A DNA stretch of 39,099 bases from Sulfuricurvum sp. (GTDB lineage Bacteria; Campylobacterota; Campylobacteria; Campylobacterales; Sulfurimonadaceae), in contig JAQTLL010000007.1 in assembly GCA_028714915.1 (NCBI GenBank), positions 1-39,099 of the forward strand, written 5' to 3'. Each line of letters starts with the position of its first letter. Within the stretch, counting starts at the first letter, position 1. The notes under the pieces are model-generated. The model was not told the DNA's origin. It searched no databases and saw nothing but the letters and a program-made list of their open reading frames with translations. This document shows positions 25,469 to 32,739 of the stretch, one piece after another. Made by a program: the position numbers and the translations under genes.

Positions 25469-26044
25469 AAACGTTAGTATCTTGTCCATATTGCGTAATA
25501 CATATGACTATTTATTAGTTTAAACGTTAGCTGCATGTCCAATATACACTTAATCATTCACTCCAAAAACACAAGCACCCCTTAAATAGTTAAAACGTTA
25601 GTACTTTGTCCGTTAAAATTACTTAAACGTTAGTTGCGTGTCTATACCCTTGGACAAAATACTAACGTTTAAGTAATTATTGCCTTCAAAAAGTCCTAAA
25701 ACAGCCTATAAGAACATTATTTCAGACAAAACACTAACGTTTGATTGGATTTCATACTCTTTTGCTGCGAAAACAGCACAAATATGTTCAAAACGTTAGT
25801 AAAAAACCCAACTGGTAGACAAAGCACTAACGTTTAGCAACCTAATAAAGACCCAGCACAAACAAAATAGGCATTTTACGTAAAATATTTGGGCAAAAGA
25901 CTAACGTATAGACAGTTTTTATATATTATTAGGGTTAATTCAAAGAATAAGTCTAAATAATTGACATAGTTCTAACGTTTAAATAAATTAAACATTCTTA
26001 TGACGAAATAAAACTTCTTTTTAATGGACAAACAACTAACGTTT
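25469..26044. repeat. Iteron array of the plasmid replication origin
   Basis: Eleven copies of a core AAACGTTAG/CTAACGTTT were found. Five read forward, at 25469, 25522, 25593, 25625 and 25791. Six read in reverse, at 25662, 25734, 25827, 25901 (ending in TAT), 25972 and 26036. Most forward copies extend to AAACGTTAGTnnnTTGTCC, and most reverse copies begin with a matching GGACAAA or GACAAA, so the full unit is about 19 bases. Spacing is irregular. The left group is mostly forward and the right group mostly reverse, giving a roughly inverted array. This is typical iteron architecture for a Rep_3 plasmid, here without the usual strict direct tandem order. TATAAT for rep on the - strand lies at 25458-25463. 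Confidence 0.85.
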
Positions 26045-26261
26045 TTATATAAATTTACTAACACTAAATATCCTCCAAACAACGTGCCAAAAGGGCTTTC
26101 AAGGAATTCACCTAACCAATTAATAAATTCTATATAACTTCTTTATAAATAAATAATAAAATAGAAGAAGAATTTTTTTAAATATTAATACTAAATAGAC
26201 ATAGTATACAAAGTAGACTGCACAATTGAATTAGTAGCTTTGAGAGCAGGGGGATAAAAAA
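26045..26261. other. AT-rich stretch beside the iterons, possible DNA-unwinding element
   Basis: No gene is present. Bases 26120-26220 are almost all A and T (for example aaataataaa and tttttttaaa), which suits the melting region of a plasmid origin. I found no clear DnaA box. The gap from 25401 to 26261 as a whole contains the rep promoter, the iterons and this stretch. Confidence 0.4.
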
Positions 26262-26540
26262 CTACCTCGCTATGTGTTGAAGATGCTCAATCATCTTAAA
26301 ATACCCGATCAGCATCTCAAATATCATCCGCCACATAACCTCAAACCCAATAAATAAAACCATAAATCCAAGAATAAGTCGTGAAGTAGCAATAAGGAAA
26401 GTTCGCGAGAGAACATCGGTGACTTTAATCACCCAAGAGCGTTTGACCCAAAGCAGGGCAGGGATCATAAGTGCTCCGAGGTAATAGAAGACTATCAGTA
26501 CCGGTATAGAGATAAAGGAGTCAAAGGTTAGAAAGTTCAC
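26262..26540 (-). CDS. Small DUF4282-like membrane protein
   Basis: 92 residues with two membrane helices: VLIVFYYLGALMIPALLWV near 14-32 and LILGFMVLFIGFEVMWRMIF near 56-75. The start (FLTFDSFIS before the first helix) and the end resemble DUF4282 proteins, of unknown function. The start is GTG 26540, overlapping the stop of the HTH gene as GTGA, so the two are coupled. A role as membrane partner for the divergent operon at 27083-30806, which is rich in membrane proteins, is possible. Confidence 0.6.
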   Translation of the reverse strand: MNFLTFDSFISIPVLIVFYYLGALMIPALLWVKRSWVIKVTDVLSRTFLIATSRLILGFMVLFIGFEVMWRMIFEMLIGYFKMIEHLQHIAR

Positions 26541-26776
26541 TTTGATTTTTTATCCATTAAATCGCATACACCGCTTTTGCTAATTGCCTCTTTGATTTTC
26601 TTGCAGTGCTGATTCTCAATATAAAGTTTCAACCACGACTCAACCCAATAGGGGATCTCGCGATCTTCATTCCCCCAGTTTGAAATGGTACCGCCAGTAG
26701 TCCCTAAAATCTCGGCAAACTCTTTTTTAGCAAGACCGGCTGTTTTAAGAAGATCGTTAAAAGTGTGTTTGTCCAT
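26537..26776 (-). CDS. HTH (XRE-like) transcriptional regulator
   Basis: 79 residues. The helix-turn-helix is LLKTAGLAKKEFAEILGTT followed by GGTISNWGNEDREIPYWVESW, in which the Trp-Gly-Asn turn and the tail after it are like phage-type XRE regulators. AGGA lies five bases before ATG 26776. It faces the nine-gene operon at 27083-30806 across 306 bases that carry a consensus promoter and a palindrome, so it is the likely repressor of that operon. It also probably controls its own expression. Confidence 0.75.
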   Translation of the reverse strand: MDKHTFNDLLKTAGLAKKEFAEILGTTGGTISNWGNEDREIPYWVESWLKLYIENQHCKKIKEAISKSGVCDLMDKKSK

Positions 26777-27001
26777 TGGGTCCTAAATACTTATTCGTTT
26801 ATAAAATTCTATCTAAATCACCTCAAATGTTTACTAAATGAGTTTAAATACATTATTTGTGAATAAAATCATAATTTTATTAATCAAACGTTTATTTCGT
26901 AAAAATACCGTCACTGCCACATACCCACATTGCAAAATGCCATAAATTTACATATAGGTAATAAATAATGCTTTAATATAATCATATAAGTATGTAAAGT
27001 G

Positions 27002-27056
27002 TTGACATTGTTTATATATGAGTATATAATTATCAATAATATAAACGTATGTTTAT
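27002..27056 (+). promoter_or_regulatory. Consensus sigma-70 promoter with downstream operator
   Basis: TTGACA at 27002-27007 and TATAAT at 27025-27030 are both perfect consensus boxes separated by exactly 17 bases. The palindrome ATAAACGTATGTTTAT (27041-27056, arms of six, spacer of four) overlaps the expected transcription start region. A strong promoter under a repressor site fits a regulated operon. AAACGTTT at 26886-26893 may be another site. The rest of the 306-base gap (26777-27082) is AT-rich with no gene. Confidence 0.75.
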
Positions 27057-27082
27057 TTTAACCCAAATCAAAAGGAGATTTT

Positions 27083-27487
27083 ATGACCCAAGTATTTTTC
27101 AGCGATATCGATTTGCTAATCGATGAAGAGAAAAAAGAGATAGTGATTAACCCAAAGGGAGAAAGATTTTACTTTTTACCGTGTGAAGAGCAGTATAAAG
27201 TTTTTCGTGATGCAATACTGCGGTATGACTCTGTTGAGGAGAAATATGAGATCGAGGGGGAACAGACACTTTATAGCGAGCATAAAGGTGTAGGGCTTGA
27301 TTATGAAAAACTCCTCTGTCTCCATCCCCAAGAGCTGATCCATAAAAAAAGCTTTTTTGGGTTTACTTGGTACAACGTCTGCGGAGTCCTAAAACGTGAA
27401 ATTCGCACCGTTTATTTGTGCCAGTATAAGGAGTACCGTATCCATGAGCGTTTAGATGTGATATCTAAAGCTTACGAGGAGAAATGA
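27083..27487 (+). CDS. Uncharacterised soluble protein, first gene of the plasmid operon
   Basis: 134 residues, not recognised. It begins MTQVFFSDIDLLIDEEKK and has a mixed alpha/beta look, with FYFLPCEEQYKVFRDAILRY and a C-terminal EIRTVYLCQYKEYRIHERL. No signal peptide or membrane helix is visible. AAAAGGAGA lies just before the ATG. It follows the consensus promoter at 27002-27030 and opens a run of nine + strand genes with short gaps or overlaps. The next gene starts one base after its stop. Confidence 0.65.
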   Translation: MTQVFFSDIDLLIDEEKKEIVINPKGERFYFLPCEEQYKVFRDAILRYDSVEEKYEIEGEQTLYSEHKGVGLDYEKLLCLHPQELIHKKSFFGFTWYNVCGVLKREIRTVYLCQYKEYRIHERLDVISKAYEEK

Positions 27488-27488
27488 G

Positions 27489-27965
27489 ATGCATCTGGAG
27501 ATGTTGGCTTCAAGCACCGGTGAAGTGTGGCTGATAGGTGTTTTGTTCCTAATTGGAGTGAGCTTTCTTCTTTTTGGAAAAGGGTTAGAAATGATATTTG
27601 TAGGGATAGTAGTGTTAGGCGGTATTACTGCTATTGCCTATAGTAATCATAGCAATTATTTGGATGAGCGTTTTACGTTGCAGCGTTTTAATGAGGGTAG
27701 GGCACTTTCATGCGGCATGTGGAGAGGCGAGGGGGTCAGAGTCGATCTATCACAGGGATGGGTCAAAGAAAAGGGTGTCGGATTTGTCAAAGGGGATGTC
27801 ATTGTTAATGACATTGGAGTATGCCGAGTCATTGGTGAGAAAACACCCGAACCTTCCAGTGTTCCGTATTGGATGGCATTTGTAAGTACATTAGCAATTT
27901 TACTGACATTGCGTGCAGTGACTTTAGGTGTCGAGGAGGAAGATCATGACACAAGAGCTGAGTAA
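27489..27965 (+). CDS. Membrane protein with extracytoplasmic Cys-loop (paralogue of 28994)
   Basis: 158 residues. Two closely spaced helices near the N-terminus (VWLIGVLFLIGVSFLLFG, then MIFVGIVVLGGITAIAY), a loop of about 70 residues, and a C-terminal helix (VPYWMAFVSTLAILLTL). The loop has the pattern RFNEGRALSC, QGWVKEKGVGFVKG, then CRVI. The protein at 28994 shows the same architecture (F-x-x-G, C, GW, KG, C-x-[VI]-I), so the two look like diverged paralogues. Two conserved cysteines could pair outside the cytoplasm. Function unknown. The end overlaps the next gene by 20 bases. Confidence 0.65.
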   Translation: MHLEMLASSTGEVWLIGVLFLIGVSFLLFGKGLEMIFVGIVVLGGITAIAYSNHSNYLDERFTLQRFNEGRALSCGMWRGEGVRVDLSQGWVKEKGVGFVKGDVIVNDIGVCRVIGEKTPEPSSVPYWMAFVSTLAILLTLRAVTLGVEEEDHDTRAE

Positions 27966-28284
27966 TATCGTTTTTCTAAGTCTTTTCTACTGGGCTCTTA
28001 GCGTCTTAATGCTACGAATCATCATACATGAGGGGCGTCAACGACTCTACCTATTCAGCACAGGGTATTTTGCCATAAGTGTGGGAGTTGGGCTCGGTGT
28101 AGCGATGAAATGGCTATTGGCCGCAAGTTTGCTGTTTATGGTTATCTCTATGTCGGTCACACTTTGGATACTTGTGAAGCAAAGCCGTGAGTGTATGCGG
28201 GATCTCAAAGCGATCCATGAGGAAGAGAAACGAGCAAAATATTCCAAAGACGATAAGTATGAGGAGTCTACCCATGGAAAATAA
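27946..28284 (+). CDS. Small membrane protein
   Basis: 112 residues with about three helices: NIVFLSLFYWALSVLMLRII, YFAISVGVGLGVAMKWLL and LFMVISMSVTLWILV, then a charged cytoplasmic tail (KAIHEEEKRAKYSKDDK). ATG 27946 is chosen because GAGGAGGA lies just upstream; an 18-base longer frame from 27928 has no site. It overlaps both neighbours. Function unknown. Confidence 0.6.
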   Translation: MTQELSNIVFLSLFYWALSVLMLRIIIHEGRQRLYLFSTGYFAISVGVGLGVAMKWLLAASLLFMVISMSVTLWILVKQSRECMRDLKAIHEEEKRAKYSKDDKYEESTHGK

Positions 28285-28981
28285 TGTCATCTATCTTAGT
28301 GACGCATCTTACGATCACCTCACTAAAGAGGCAGGGATTGGTGTTAAAAATCTCTATACGAATCAAAGCCATTCACTATTTGTCCATGCCATGAGTGTAC
28401 ACGAAGCCGAAGAGTTCGCACTTATCGAAGCGATTACCCATGCAATCGAACACCATCATCGCAACTGCGTATTTGTTTATGACAACATGGGAATTGACAC
28501 TAAAAGTATTGGAGCCTTTTTTTCCAAGATGTTCGATCGAATACAGTTTTTGTGGATGAAACGCGACTATCTCTCCCAAGTCGATGCATTAGCCTGCAAT
28601 ATTCGACTCAAACACGCTAAGAATGCCAATTGGACGAAACAGATACTCTCACGTGCCTCTACAATCAGCGATGAGGAACTGGTGAGTGCATTGATGCCTT
28701 TAACGCGCGGTGAGACCTATGGGTACCTGTGCGCCATCAGCGGCAGCGCACCGATGATGAAACCCTACCCCAATAACATCAAAGAGGTTGATGAAAAAAT
28801 CATAGCCTTGTTGTTGTTTGCCGGGAGTCAGAATTTGCATCGAAAACTTTCCGAGCGATTTAGTCGTATCCCATGTTACAAACAAAAACTCTACGATGAA
28901 CTGCTCAAAGCAGCAGAGTTTGATATGAGCTGGTTTGAGGAAGCATCACGAAACACTTCAAAAGAGCCGATTGCGGCATAA
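28274..28981 (+). CDS. RNase HI-like protein with C-terminal extension
   Basis: 235 residues. The first 110 match the RNase HI pattern with all four acidic residues in place: Asp10 (VIYLSDASYD), Glu47 (EAEEFALIEAI), Asp70 (CVFVYDN) and Asp104 (SQVDALACNI). Intervals agree closely with E. coli RNase HI (10, 48, 70, 134), with a shorter last interval. The C-terminal 120 residues (YGYLCAISGSAPMMKPYP, KIIALLLFAGSQNLHRKL) are not recognised. It should degrade the RNA of RNA-DNA hybrids, or be a binding derivative. A role in plasmid replication or in a defence/conjugation function is inferred from context only. ATG 28274 is chosen with GAGGAG at 28261-28266; it overlaps the previous gene. Confidence 0.75.
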   Translation: MENNVIYLSDASYDHLTKEAGIGVKNLYTNQSHSLFVHAMSVHEAEEFALIEAITHAIEHHHRNCVFVYDNMGIDTKSIGAFFSKMFDRIQFLWMKRDYLSQVDALACNIRLKHAKNANWTKQILSRASTISDEELVSALMPLTRGETYGYLCAISGSAPMMKPYPNNIKEVDEKIIALLLFAGSQNLHRKLSERFSRIPCYKQKLYDELLKAAEFDMSWFEEASRNTSKEPIAA

Positions 28982-28993
28982 GGAGGAAAAAAG

Positions 28994-29617
28994 ATGAGTC
29001 ACTTTGATATGGATATGATGGCGATATTTGGGTTAATGCTCTTGTTGGGTGGGTTTACACTAACGTTTCTCAAAGAGATGATCATCCCGATGATCACTTT
29101 ATTTTTGCTCTTAATTATGGTCTGGGGAGATGATATCTGCAGCCGATCCAATCGCTTGAGTTTTTATGGAGATCACTTTGATAGGGGAGGGGAGATTGTC
29201 TGTAAAGACAATACTGCTCGACCAATCCTTATTTCGAAGCTCAATGGTTGGGAACATAAAGGGGAATATCTCTTTAAAGGCAATAGGGGAGTAGAGATAC
29301 TCGAAGATCAATGTGAGATTATCAATCAAATTGAACCGCACTGTATTAGCGTTACAACACAGATCATTATCGGAACGACTGCATTGTTTGGGATCTTTGG
29401 GTGGATGTTCTGGATGTTTTGGCGCATTAACGATATCCGTAAAAAAACCAAAGCGCGCCAAGAGCGAAAAGAGAAAATCATTCAAGGTGCCAAAGAGATG
29501 GCGGAACTGTATAAAACCGATCCGGAACTCAAAGAGTGGAATGAGTTTGCAGGGGATCATTTTGAAAAGATGGAACAATACACACAGGAGGAGCATCATG
29601 TCGAAAAGAATGTCTAA
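28994..29617 (+). CDS. Membrane protein with extracytoplasmic Cys-loop (paralogue of 27489)
   Basis: 207 residues. Two N-terminal helices (IFGLMLLLGGFTLTFL, then IIPMITLFLLLIMVWG), a loop with HFDRGGEIVC, NGWEHKGEYLFKGN and QCEII, a third helix (IIIGTTALFGIFGWMFWMFW), then a charged cytoplasmic tail of about 65 residues with helical repeats (KARQERKEKIIQGAKEM). The loop shares its pattern with the protein at 27489. AAGGAGG is close upstream. The end overlaps the next gene by 20 bases. Function unknown. Confidence 0.65.
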   Translation: MSHFDMDMMAIFGLMLLLGGFTLTFLKEMIIPMITLFLLLIMVWGDDICSRSNRLSFYGDHFDRGGEIVCKDNTARPILISKLNGWEHKGEYLFKGNRGVEILEDQCEIINQIEPHCISVTTQIIIGTTALFGIFGWMFWMFWRINDIRKKTKARQERKEKIIQGAKEMAELYKTDPELKEWNEFAGDHFEKMEQYTQEEHHVEKNV

Positions 29618-29960
29618 GTTTTTGATCATATGGACACTATTGGTTTTACTGCAAATTTATGCATTAGCCATCTATCAATACGGACAAACCTATGGATTTG
29701 ATGAGGATATTAATCCAACAACCATAATTGCTGCCACGTTATGCGTGATTGGGATATTAGGTTTAATTGGGCGGTATCTCAATAACAAAGATATGAAGCG
29801 TGGGTATTGCGATAGCGGTATAACCCAAGAGCGGATCGATGAATACCAAAAGTCAAAAAATGGTGGTCATTTAATGGCGGTAGAGGATCAACATCACGAA
29901 TTTAAAGATCGTGAAATACGGGAGCGCGATTATGAAGACGACGATGACACGAATCGTTAA
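29598..29960 (+). CDS. Small membrane protein with acidic tail
   Basis: 120 residues. Two helices (FLIIWTLLVLLQIYALAIYQ, then TIIAATLCVIGILGLIGRYL), then a hydrophilic tail ending in RERDYEDDDDTNR. ATG 29598 has AGGAGGAG just before it; the longer upstream frame from 29313 is shadow of the previous gene. The end overlaps the WGR gene by 29 bases. Confidence 0.6.
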   Translation: MSKRMSKFLIIWTLLVLLQIYALAIYQYGQTYGFDEDINPTTIIAATLCVIGILGLIGRYLNNKDMKRGYCDSGITQERIDEYQKSKNGGHLMAVEDQHHEFKDREIRERDYEDDDDTNR

Positions 29961-30177
29961 GGGTAGAGTGCGGTATTACACACTTGAATTGATTCCCAAT
30001 TTATTTGGGGAATGGATGGTAGTCCGTACTTATGGCTCAATTAAAAAACTCAAACCCACCGGTGTGATCCGAGAAATTTATAACGATGCAGAAGCAGCCG
30101 TTGCCTCAATGCAGTTATTGATAAGCACCAAACACAAAAAGGGATACGTAGAGCGATGTACACTAAAAAATGGGTAA
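29932..30177 (+). CDS. Stand-alone WGR-domain protein
   Basis: 81 residues and essentially one domain. VRYYTLELIPNLFGEWMVV, RTYGSIKKLKPTG, then AVASMQLLISTKHKKGYVE follow the WGR fold, which binds nucleic acid in PARP proteins and elsewhere. The W-G-R triad is replaced by Y-G-S. ATG 29932 has GGGAG eight bases upstream. It overlaps both neighbours. A role in recognising DNA ends is possible but unproven. Confidence 0.7.
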   Translation: MKTTMTRIVKGRVRYYTLELIPNLFGEWMVVRTYGSIKKLKPTGVIREIYNDAEAAVASMQLLISTKHKKGYVERCTLKNG

Positions 30178-30341
30178 GTTCTTTGATCTTTTATATCCCC
30201 GCACTGATTGCAGGGGTACAAGCACATAGTATTCAAGAATTAGGGGTGGCGCTTTTTTTATTCGCGATCGCATTTACGGCCGCTGCTATTATCTTTTATC
30301 CACATAGTGAGTTTTCCAAAAGAGTGTTGGAGCTTTTTTAA
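30156..30341 (+). CDS. Very small membrane protein
   Basis: 61 residues with two helices (SLIFYIPALIAGVQAHS, then LGVALFLFAIAFTAAAIIF). It overlaps the end of the WGR gene by 22 bases and shares the operon's direction. Not recognised. Confidence 0.5.
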   Translation: MYTKKWVSSLIFYIPALIAGVQAHSIQELGVALFLFAIAFTAAAIIFYPHSEFSKRVLELF

Positions 30342-30383
30342 ACCGCACCCAAATCATTTTAAAACGAATAAGGAGAAATGAAT

Positions 30384-30806
30384 ATGAGTGATTCATTCAT
30401 AGCCCTCAATATCATCGTCCTTATAGGATTGATGTTCTATGCCGTTCGCACGCGAAACATGGAAAACAAACAGAGCGTAAAGATGACGAACAATCAACCG
30501 CCGTTTCGACTGTATGAAGTTGAAGAAACCGATTTGTCGCTATACCATTACCGACGCGGCAACTTTATCACTTCTCATCCGGATGATACCGACCGCCTCG
30601 GTGAAGCGTATGATAAAGGGAACTGGCGCTTTCTGATGCCTCATGCGGCTGCGGATATGCTGGTTGAGTGTTTTTCTGGAGATGAGAAAAAAGCTTATCT
30701 GGTCAAACGAGCCATTGAGCTGTCAATCGAACATTATGCGATTGAGATGGCTGATGATGCGGAGTGCTTCAAAATCATTGAAGAACGACTCGTCAATACC
30801 CCATAA
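30384..30806 (+). CDS. Membrane-anchored protein, last gene of the operon
   Basis: 140 residues. One N-terminal helix (FIALNIIVLIGLMFYAV), then a soluble domain (FRLYEVEETDLSLYHYRRGN, ADMLVECFSGDEKKAYLVKR). No family is recognised. ATG 30384 is preferred to 30378 because AAGGAG at 30370-30375 lies eight bases upstream of it, against two for the earlier ATG. It ends 17 bases before the convergent hipA gene, so the two transcripts should meet there. Confidence 0.6.
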   Translation: MSDSFIALNIIVLIGLMFYAVRTRNMENKQSVKMTNNQPPFRLYEVEETDLSLYHYRRGNFITSHPDDTDRLGEAYDKGNWRFLMPHAAADMLVECFSGDEKKAYLVKRAIELSIEHYAIEMADDAECFKIIEERLVNTP

Positions 30807-30823
30807 AATTGAAGAATTTAGAC

Positions 30824-32137
30824 CTATAAACTTTTAATTCTGAGCGATGCAAAAACCTGTTTGTAAAGATCATTCGGAACTTCATGCTCTATAGCCAACC
30901 GTGTAAAACTATTAAATGCCTCAAGAGATTGTTCAATTATTTCATTAGCATGTTTTGCGGGTATGCTGCACTTAGATGCAAAGGCCAAAAGATCATTTCG
31001 CTCAAACTGATCTCGTTTACCCGATAGTGAGATTTGATGCGTGTTGGTCCATTTGCCGAGAGGATCGTATGAAAAAGTCATGTCAAACGCAGGGGAGAGG
31101 CTCCATGCGCCATTTCTGTCCATTTGAAAGCCAAAGTTCTTTGCGTGATCGTCTTGATTTCGTCCGATGATGTTAAAGACGGCACGGCGGTAAAGTTCGA
31201 CGAATTCATTGTGTCCAAGATTCAATTCGCGCATTGTGAGGATTAATTGCTCATACGAATATGCACCTGTGGTATCACGATCAAAATGCTGTAATGCAGC
31301 CCATGAGGAGTAGTGCTTCTTTCTAAGCTTGCCATCACGTATTTCACGATCGAAGCGTTCGATCATGAATAAAAAATCGTCCCCGTTCATCAGATAGTCG
31401 GTCTTTGGCAGCGTAATTCCGCATTTTTTGGCGATTAAAGAGTAAATGTACTCTATTTTAGTCATCCCCTTTGGATCTTTTCTATCCCGGTCGCTGTTCT
31501 CATTGGTATCAAATTTTAAGAGCCAGTACGTTTTATCTGAGCCAGAATCTACGCTACCATCGTAAAACGAACCCATGTTGTCTCGCGCGACGAGCGCTTT
31601 TGAGCGTGCACCGCCCGCACTTGAACCGATCTGTATAATCGAGAGGGCATCGTTATGAGATGAAGCATTTGCCAGTTCATTAGCAAATTGTTGCTTATTG
31701 GAGAGAACCATATTGGCCAGTTCGCAGAGATGTCCGATATCAAGTGCACCGCCACCCATTGCAATGCCAGGGTTTTGCTCTGGAGTATATTCAAACGCCC
31801 CCATGCTTCGCTTTCCAATATAAGCAAGCCGATCAAGCGCCGTAATGTCGTTTGGTAGCTTTCCTTTATCGGCGAAAAAGAGATCAATTAATTGATTACC
31901 AAATTTATCGGGGAGTGAATCGGCAAATATCCCTGGAAGACCATGGAAGGTTCTAAAGCTGATCGTATCAAATTTGTGCAGTAGCTTGTTTGATTTCATA
32001 ACGATAGGGGAGAGTTCTAATGCCATCGATGCAAACTCTGGACCAAATTCAAAGGTAGCAATAGTGTCATTAACCCCATATCCCAGATAACCGACCGTCC
32101 GCCCCCAGAGTGAAACATGTATGATGGGTGTGCTCAT
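30824..32137 (-). CDS. hipA: HipA-type Ser/Thr kinase toxin
   Basis: 437 residues, close to E. coli HipA (440), which phosphorylates glutamyl-tRNA synthetase to halt translation and induce persistence. Seen are the N-terminal HipA domain (FRTFHGLPGIFADSLPDKFG), the conserved GSSAGGARSKA near 172-182, YWLLKFDTN, FDREIRDGK, the catalytic NQDDHAKNF near 326-334 and SPAFDMTFSYDP. All key residues are present, so it looks active. The start overlaps hipB as ATGA. Together they are a plasmid toxin-antitoxin pair that should stabilise the replicon. Confidence 0.92.
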   Translation of the reverse strand: MSTPIIHVSLWGRTVGYLGYGVNDTIATFEFGPEFASMALELSPIVMKSNKLLHKFDTISFRTFHGLPGIFADSLPDKFGNQLIDLFFADKGKLPNDITALDRLAYIGKRSMGAFEYTPEQNPGIAMGGGALDIGHLCELANMVLSNKQQFANELANASSHNDALSIIQIGSSAGGARSKALVARDNMGSFYDGSVDSGSDKTYWLLKFDTNENSDRDRKDPKGMTKIEYIYSLIAKKCGITLPKTDYLMNGDDFLFMIERFDREIRDGKLRKKHYSSWAALQHFDRDTTGAYSYEQLILTMRELNLGHNEFVELYRRAVFNIIGRNQDDHAKNFGFQMDRNGAWSLSPAFDMTFSYDPLGKWTNTHQISLSGKRDQFERNDLLAFASKCSIPAKHANEIIEQSLEAFNSFTRLAIEHEVPNDLYKQVFASLRIKSL

Positions 32138-32469
32138 TCTTCATCTCCCCATTGTATGGCGGTAGTCTTTTTGGATTTAAATATCCTTTTTTTTGGTTCG
32201 GTGGCATTTATGGCGCTTGGGCGAAAGCTGTTGTCGGATTCAAGAAGAGTGTTAAGTTTATCAAGTTCTCCTAGCGCTCGAAGTACTTTAATGAAATTGA
32301 TCAAAGAGGGGGAGCTCTTTCCCTCTACCATTCTTGTAATCGTTGAGATGCTAACGCCACTTTTATCCCGCAAGTCTTCTAAAGATAGACCATTCTCGCG
32401 TCGCTTAATATCAATGCGTTTTCCCAACTCGATCTGGGTTGCGGTGTCGGAGAGAAGAGAAAAGCGCAT
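32134..32469 (-). CDS. hipB: HipB-type antitoxin and autorepressor
   Basis: 111 residues with an XRE helix-turn-helix: LGKRIDIKRRENGLSLEDL, then KSGVSISTITRMVEGKSSPS. The C-terminal tail (KKRIFKSKKTTAIQWGDEE) is long and basic. It should hold HipA inactive and repress the operon through the palindrome upstream. Translation is coupled to hipA by the ATGA overlap. ATG 32469 has only a weak ribosome binding site. Confidence 0.88.
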   Translation of the reverse strand: MRFSLLSDTATQIELGKRIDIKRRENGLSLEDLRDKSGVSISTITRMVEGKSSPSLINFIKVLRALGELDKLNTLLESDNSFRPSAINATEPKKRIFKSKKTTAIQWGDEE

Positions 32470-32486
32470 GTTTATCCATTTAGTTT

Positions 32487-32532
32487 TTCATATATGAATA
32501 GTATTGTAGCAAATAAGTAAAATACATGTCAA
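32487..32532 (-). promoter_or_regulatory. hipBA promoter and palindromic operator
   Basis: Read on the - strand: TTGACA (32532-32527) and TACAAT (32508-32503), spaced by 18 bases. The palindrome TTCATATATGAA at 32487-32498 lies immediately downstream of the -10 box, about 18 bases before the hipB start, where HipB would block transcription. Half-site-like ATGAATA also occurs at 32534-32540. The remainder of 32533-32739 holds no gene. Confidence 0.65.
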
Positions 32533-32739
32533 ATATGAATATTATATAAGCAGTCAAATAGGTACTTTCTACATAAGGAAAGATTAGGCAGTTTTGCTAT
32601 GCTTGGAAAAATCAGCTAGTTGATAAATATGAGTGTCTTATTAAAAAATAGGGTAAAATACAAGTTATTAACTATGAATAAAAAATAAAAATAAAAATAT
32701 AATATTTTAAAAGTATTATATAGAATTATTAAATAAGGA

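Noticed and set aside
25469..26044. Repeats in the origin region as a CRISPR array
   Set aside because: The repeat core is only about nine bases, occurs in both orientations and has irregular spacing; it is next to rep, so iterons are the right reading. No Cas genes are present.
29111..29629. 172-residue - strand frame opposite the membrane protein gene
   Set aside because: Antisense shadow; the + strand frame has a good ribosome binding site and membrane-protein pattern.
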